A stretch of 64,000 nucleotides of DNA from Buddleja alternifolia (lineage: Eukaryota > Streptophyta > Magnoliopsida > Lamiales > Scrophulariaceae): positions 31,071,022 through 31,135,021 of the forward strand of contig CM033399.1 in NCBI GenBank assembly GCA_019426215.1, written 5' to 3'. Position 1 is the stretch's first letter. Each line of letters begins with the position of its first letter. This document shows positions 59,984 to 64,000 of this stretch, piece by piece. The position numbers and the translations under genes were made by a program. The notes under the pieces are model-generated. The model did not search any database. It saw nothing but the letters and a program-made list of their open reading frames with translations, and was not told the origin of the DNA.

Positions 59984-61063
59984 TGAACAACCGTTTTCCA
60001 CCTCCGAAGTTTAAGTTAATATTTAAGTATAAAGAGGAAAGTTAAAGAAAAACAAAAGAGACTTAAGAGAGAGAATATATGTATTGAGAGTGCAAAATGA
60101 GATGTCCTTTCTGCTGAATATGTGCTCCTATTTATAGGCCGACCGGAGTTTGAGGAAAATATCCTATGCAATGCTTAATCGTGTGCAACTTGGGGCTAAT
60201 TTACCGCATCTGGGAGTGGTCGTAAATAATACGCCTTTCAGTTGGCCTTTAAAGACCAAATCCTTTGTACCTGGAAAGATCGTAGATATTATCTTTTTGT
60301 CTGGCATTTCCGTCACATGTAGATTCACTTGTCTGATTTGCTTAGTGGTCATATGCATTTCGACTTTCTTTTACGGCCAATTTCAATGTATCATTTCAAT
60401 ATTTTTTGTCAAAGCTTGTCCATGCAAGTGGGTGTATTGTTTTATTAATTACAACCCCTCTGGAATCATATAATTTTCTAATGCCAAACGGGCGTGTCTT
60501 TAAGGTGCAGTGAGGGTTTTATTGTTTTAGACCCGAGATATATTTATATGAAAATAATTCCTTCTAGCATATATATTATCAGGACTACCTCCACTTTCGA
60601 ATCCTATGTGTATAGGATTTGGAAGTAACTTATTTCGTAAAAACTCTTTTCCCGCGTAATCGATTTTTATTTCGTTTTCATTCAGATAATTTTTTAAATT
60701 CACCAGGCTGATGGGGACGTGTGTATCCTTAAGGATTTGTCTTCATTTTTTTCTTTTTTCCAAGGCAGACACGCTTTTACCTATGGTAGGCTAGGTTTTA
60801 TTTTTACCTCTATTAAATGCTTTTCTCCTTTCCTCCTTCCCCCATAACTCACGCCTTTTCACTTTCTGCCTCAAAAATAAATAAAAATTCATCTCCTTTC
60901 TCTTCACTTCTCAAGTTTGGATTTTTAGTTTAACTAGTAAATATTTTCTTGCCACCTCTTCTTTATTCGTTTTGCTTTCTTTGTAACTCTTTTGTAAAAA
61001 ATGTAGATATTTTGTAACCGATAGCCAAAATCAAAGCATCGCATCTACAGATTCCAATCCGGA
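59984..61063 (-). promoter_or_regulatory. LTR-like promoter region on the minus strand
   Basis: Read on the minus strand, CCTATAAATAGGAGCAC (about 60139-60123) is a strong TATA box. It is followed by a C/T-rich leader (TCAATACATATATTCTCTCTC, about 60094-60074) down to about 59990. The pattern resembles the U3-R junction of a plant LTR, but paired LTR ends were not found. The rest to 61063 shows no gene; open frames at 60150-60473 are judged spurious. Confidence 0.4.
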
Positions 61064-63515
61064 CGATGATATGATGGAAATTTCTAGTGACATGCTGAGC
61101 CCTCCCCGTCCTAGTAAGGGTAGCCTTTGGCTCAGAGCTCGTCGCCCTACCGAAAGGAGGCGCTCTTCTCCACGTAGTGGGAGTGAAACTTTGGGTTTTC
61201 AATTTTTAGGGGCTCACTCGCAGGAGGGGGAATTAGGGATGTTGTAGCCGCTTCTTCCAACTTATCTTCTAGTGGAGATATGGGTCGGGGGGCTGTGGTG
61301 GTGGTATGAGCGCCAGCGGCGGTAAAAAAGATGGAGGTGAGGGGTCTTCTTCTTGGGTAAAGAAGGGAAAGAAGGTCAGTACACCTCTGGAGGAATCGAG
61401 CGACAAGGGGGGGTGTATACGAGTGGTAGTGAAGGAGTGTTGGAGAGTGAGTTGTTGGGAGGTGGTCAGGTTTTGCATTCTCAGGTTGAAGGGGAGTTCG
61501 GTGGTGGTAGAAAGGTTTCGTCAGGAGGTCCAAACCTTTCAACAAGAGCTGGTGATGAGTTGATAGGGACTCAAAAAGACATAGATGAATGGCTATTTCG
61601 GTCAATGGTTGGTGTTACATCAAGTACTCTTTCAGAGGAGACAGTGAGGTTTCTTTTGCGGTCGATTTGTACTCCGGAATACTACGAGTTTATGCTACCT
61701 CTATCGCATCATCGAGCGTATAAACCTTCTTCCAGATTTGTTACGATATATATCGACCAAATCCATTCGGGTTTACGCTTTCCAATTCACCCATTTTTTA
61801 GCGAAGTCATCCGATACTTTGATACGTGTCCTAGCCAATTACTCTCAAACTCCGATAGTGTTCTTGCAGCTTTTGTTTTATGCTCAAAATTCTACAACTT
61901 TGAGTTGTCTGCGGAGTCCTTTCATGCAGTATGTGTTCCGAGAAACTCTCCCAGAAATGGGCTTATTTTATTTGGCGCATCGAAACAGAATGGCTTTCCT
62001 TAGGTCGAAGAATACGTCTTTTGGTTTGTGGAAGTCAAAGTATTTCTGTTTATGTTGTCAGGGTAGCTAGGATTTTACAACTTGGTGGCGGTCATCTTTT
62101 TTGGAGCCGGATGATTGTAATCTGGATGCGATGCGAGAAAGGGTGTTGGTTGCGAGTTTGTTGGATCATGAATTTGAGAAATCCGAAATGATAGTTGATG
62201 ATTTGTCAGTGCTTGGGAGGGGGGCTTCAAATGAGGCTTTATGATTTTGCTGATAATGAATTCGTCCAACTTAAATTCAGTAAGTATTTAGTTGGATTTT
62301 TTGTTTTCGTATGTGTATTGTTTGATTTTATGACTTACATTGGTTTCATAGGGCAAATGATAAATCGGGCTGCCATTAGAAAGTTAATTTCCGCAGATAC
62401 TCTGACTTTCGTACACGTTCCACCTTCAGCTACGAGCTCCACTCAGGGAAATTTTGAGATTTCGGGAAATCTTGCTCCTTTGCCCCCCGTGTCGATGACG
62501 TTGAAAAAGAAAATGACGCATTTATCAAAAAAAAAAGGGTTTGGCAGAAGATGAAGGAGAGAAGCCTCCTATTTCAGGGGCCGCGGATGATGTTATTTTG
62601 ACTGCCGATGAGATGGTTGTTATGATAGGTTCATCCGAAGAGACTGGCAGTCCGCGCGCGGAGGTCGTAGAACTTCAGGCCTCTGCGGGAGGCGATGAGA
62701 TGAAAATGACAGGGGTCTCTACTATTTTGACTTCTTCGAGGCAGGTTTTAAAACGCCCTTGAGTTGAAGAATTTGATCCTCACAACTGAGTAAGGGCGTC
62801 GTTGCCCCCTGTTTATCTCCGGCTTGGGATCCGAAGGCCGCTTTAGATAATGTAACGAGTATCGTGCTTCCAGAGGATGTAGAAATTTAGTCCCCTTGGT
62901 CTTTCAATAACTTGGACAAGTCCTTGATGTCTTATATGGGAACAGTGCGTGGGTTTTGTTTCCTATAAACGCGTATTATTTTGTAATAATTTTTCTTCCT
63001 ATGTGTAATGATTGCTACCATTACTGCTATGTTGGATATGCATCATACGATGGTGCAAAAAAATCAGGCTCTTGCTCGGGAATTGCAGAGGGTGCGCGAG
63101 CAATCGTTAGAGGAACATGATCAATTTGGCAAGTTAAAAAAGAAGTTAGCTGCCCTGGAAAAAGACATTGATTTTTTAAAAAAGTTAAAGGGGAAGAAAG
63201 GAAGGTTTTCATAGAGCAGAGCAATGCATTTCATTGGAAAGAAATGGATAAGTTGCAGGAATTATCTGAGCGTCGAGTTCGAAAGACGTATCGAAAGTGG
63301 CAATCTGATGGTTATGCGGCTAGGAGTATGAAAAGGGTGCAGCATTTCCAAGCCTCTCAGGAGTACGTTGATGATATTCTCAAGCAAGGGACTTCTTTTT
63401 ATTTGGATGGTTTTCGAACGTGATTAGGTCAATTTCAACATTCGGTTCGTGTTCTTCCCAACATCGATTTATCTTTCTTGGATGTTCAGGCTAATGCTTT
63501 TGGATAGAGAGATTT
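61064..63515 (+). pseudogene. Decayed 'putative gypsy-type transposon' family gene
   Basis: The N-terminal Ser/Arg/Gly-rich part (MMEISSDMLSPPRPSKGSLW, then stops near 61245) is followed by the family core: GLRFPIHPFFSEVIRYFDTC, SQLLSNSDSVLAAFVLCSKF and NGLILFGASK, then after a frame change TTWWRSSFLEPDDCNLDAM and further stops near 62240. GT-AG sites at 62280 (GTAAGT) and 62351 (CATAG) suggest an intron of about 72 bp. The next part has INRAAIRKLISADTL, an acidic linker, and a coiled coil (MVQKNQALARELQRVREQSL, 63050-63210). A frameshift then leads to WKEMDKLQELSERRVRKTYR and PNIDLSFLDVQA, typical C-terminal features of these plant proteins (PF04195-type). At least three frame breaks make it a pseudogene. 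Confidence 0.7.
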
Positions 63516-64000
63516 TGGGGACAATGATGTTGGGGAATGATAGGGTGCGGGTGGTTTGGTTCCGGCTCAGGGCGAAGGTGCGGGTGGTGCGATCCCTGAT
63601 CAAGGGGAAGGTTAGCGTGTGGCAATTTTGGATCCCGTACCATGATGATGATGCTATCAACGATGCCTCCTCCCATCTTTTTGCTATTTTCGTCGCATTT
63701 TGTCTTTGATATGATTTTGGTTCTTTGTTCGCTTAGTGGTGGGAGATGAAGAATGAATCTTTTTTTGTATAAGTAGTTTGGAGCGCCTATGTTATGAACA
63801 TTTTGCTTTGGTTTGTTGTTTTCATTTTGAAACTTAAGCATGTCGCCTAAAATATGCATCACTGTTTGTTTTGAAGTTCTTAGTAAAATATTGCTTTTGC
63901 GCATGCTTTTTGTGTTTTATTCTTTGCTAAAAGTCCCTTTTTCCTAGATCATACTTTTTGCTGTAATTTGTGATTGAAAATCATACCTTAGAAATTTTGT
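63516..64000. other. Region after the transposon-like pseudogene
   Basis: It begins with GGTGCGGGTGG/GGTTTGG repeats (about 63545-63600), then becomes AT-rich. No further gene is visible before the window ends. Confidence 0.35.

Noticed and set aside
58171..59988. 58176-59983 as a solo LTR
   Set aside because: The flanks GTATT and TGAAC are not a target duplication, so solo status is not claimed, only LTR-like ends.
60150..60473. 107-residue plus-strand ORF
   Set aside because: Cys/Phe/Ile-rich with no known motif, inside LTR-like DNA.
1..64000. CRISPR array, operon, phage or defence-type system
   Set aside because: No spaced identical repeats, no prokaryotic gene organisation; the window is plant nuclear DNA. 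No previously undescribed biochemical system could be supported.

Overview
This window is AT-rich nuclear DNA from a land plant, most likely a eudicot. The evidence is spliceosomal introns, plant gene families (mitochondrial OXA1, an ATL20/21/22-type RING-H2 protein) and a dense load of plant transposable elements: Helitrons, long-TIR Mutator-like elements (MULEs), hAT MITEs, L1-type LINEs with DUF4283-type ORF1, tRNA-derived SINEs, a TRIM and copia/gypsy remnants. I could not fix the species.

Only three genes look functional. (1) The 5' part of OXA1 lies on the minus strand (seven exons, 4309 down to 364; the rest is off the left edge). Upstream are a telo-box and three site II motifs, the promoter pair known from nuclear genes for mitochondrial biogenesis. 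(2) A two-exon RING-H2 gene with an extracellular GUB_WAK domain lies on the minus strand (18934 to 14784). Its 2.96-kb intron carries a MULE-type MITE. (3) A one-exon plus-strand gene (55775-56074) encodes a 99-residue protein with an MGNC N-terminus.

The rest is mobile-element archaeology. 5.0-11.9 kb: a MITE, two head-to-tail Helitrons, then a long-TIR MULE whose right inverted repeat is split by an 801-bp TRIM with a perfect 5-bp target duplication. 13-14.2 kb: two MITEs, one splitting a LINE RNase H remnant. 20.8-21.3 kb: a SINE whose 3' junction was later tandemly duplicated, leaving three copies of its target site. 23.6-29.7 kb: a near full-length L1-type LINE with target duplications, decayed by stops that look mostly like C-to-T changes. 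31.3-48.3 kb: a 2-kb MULE, copia reverse-transcriptase debris, LTRs, a 3'-deleted LINE, a hAT element inside an LTR-retrotransposon leader, a hAT inside a MULE and a possible Pack-MULE. 48-55 kb: mostly gene-free AT-rich DNA with simple repeats. 56-60 kb: a poly(A)-tailed retroposon nested in an inverted-repeat element, and an LTR-like unit. 61-63.5 kb: a decayed gene resembling the plant 'putative gypsy-type transposon' family.

I found no operon-like, defence-like or otherwise undescribed biochemical system. The unusual content is structural: tandem Helitrons, multi-level nesting dated by intact target duplications, a cloverleaf-like foldback and a duplicated SINE junction.
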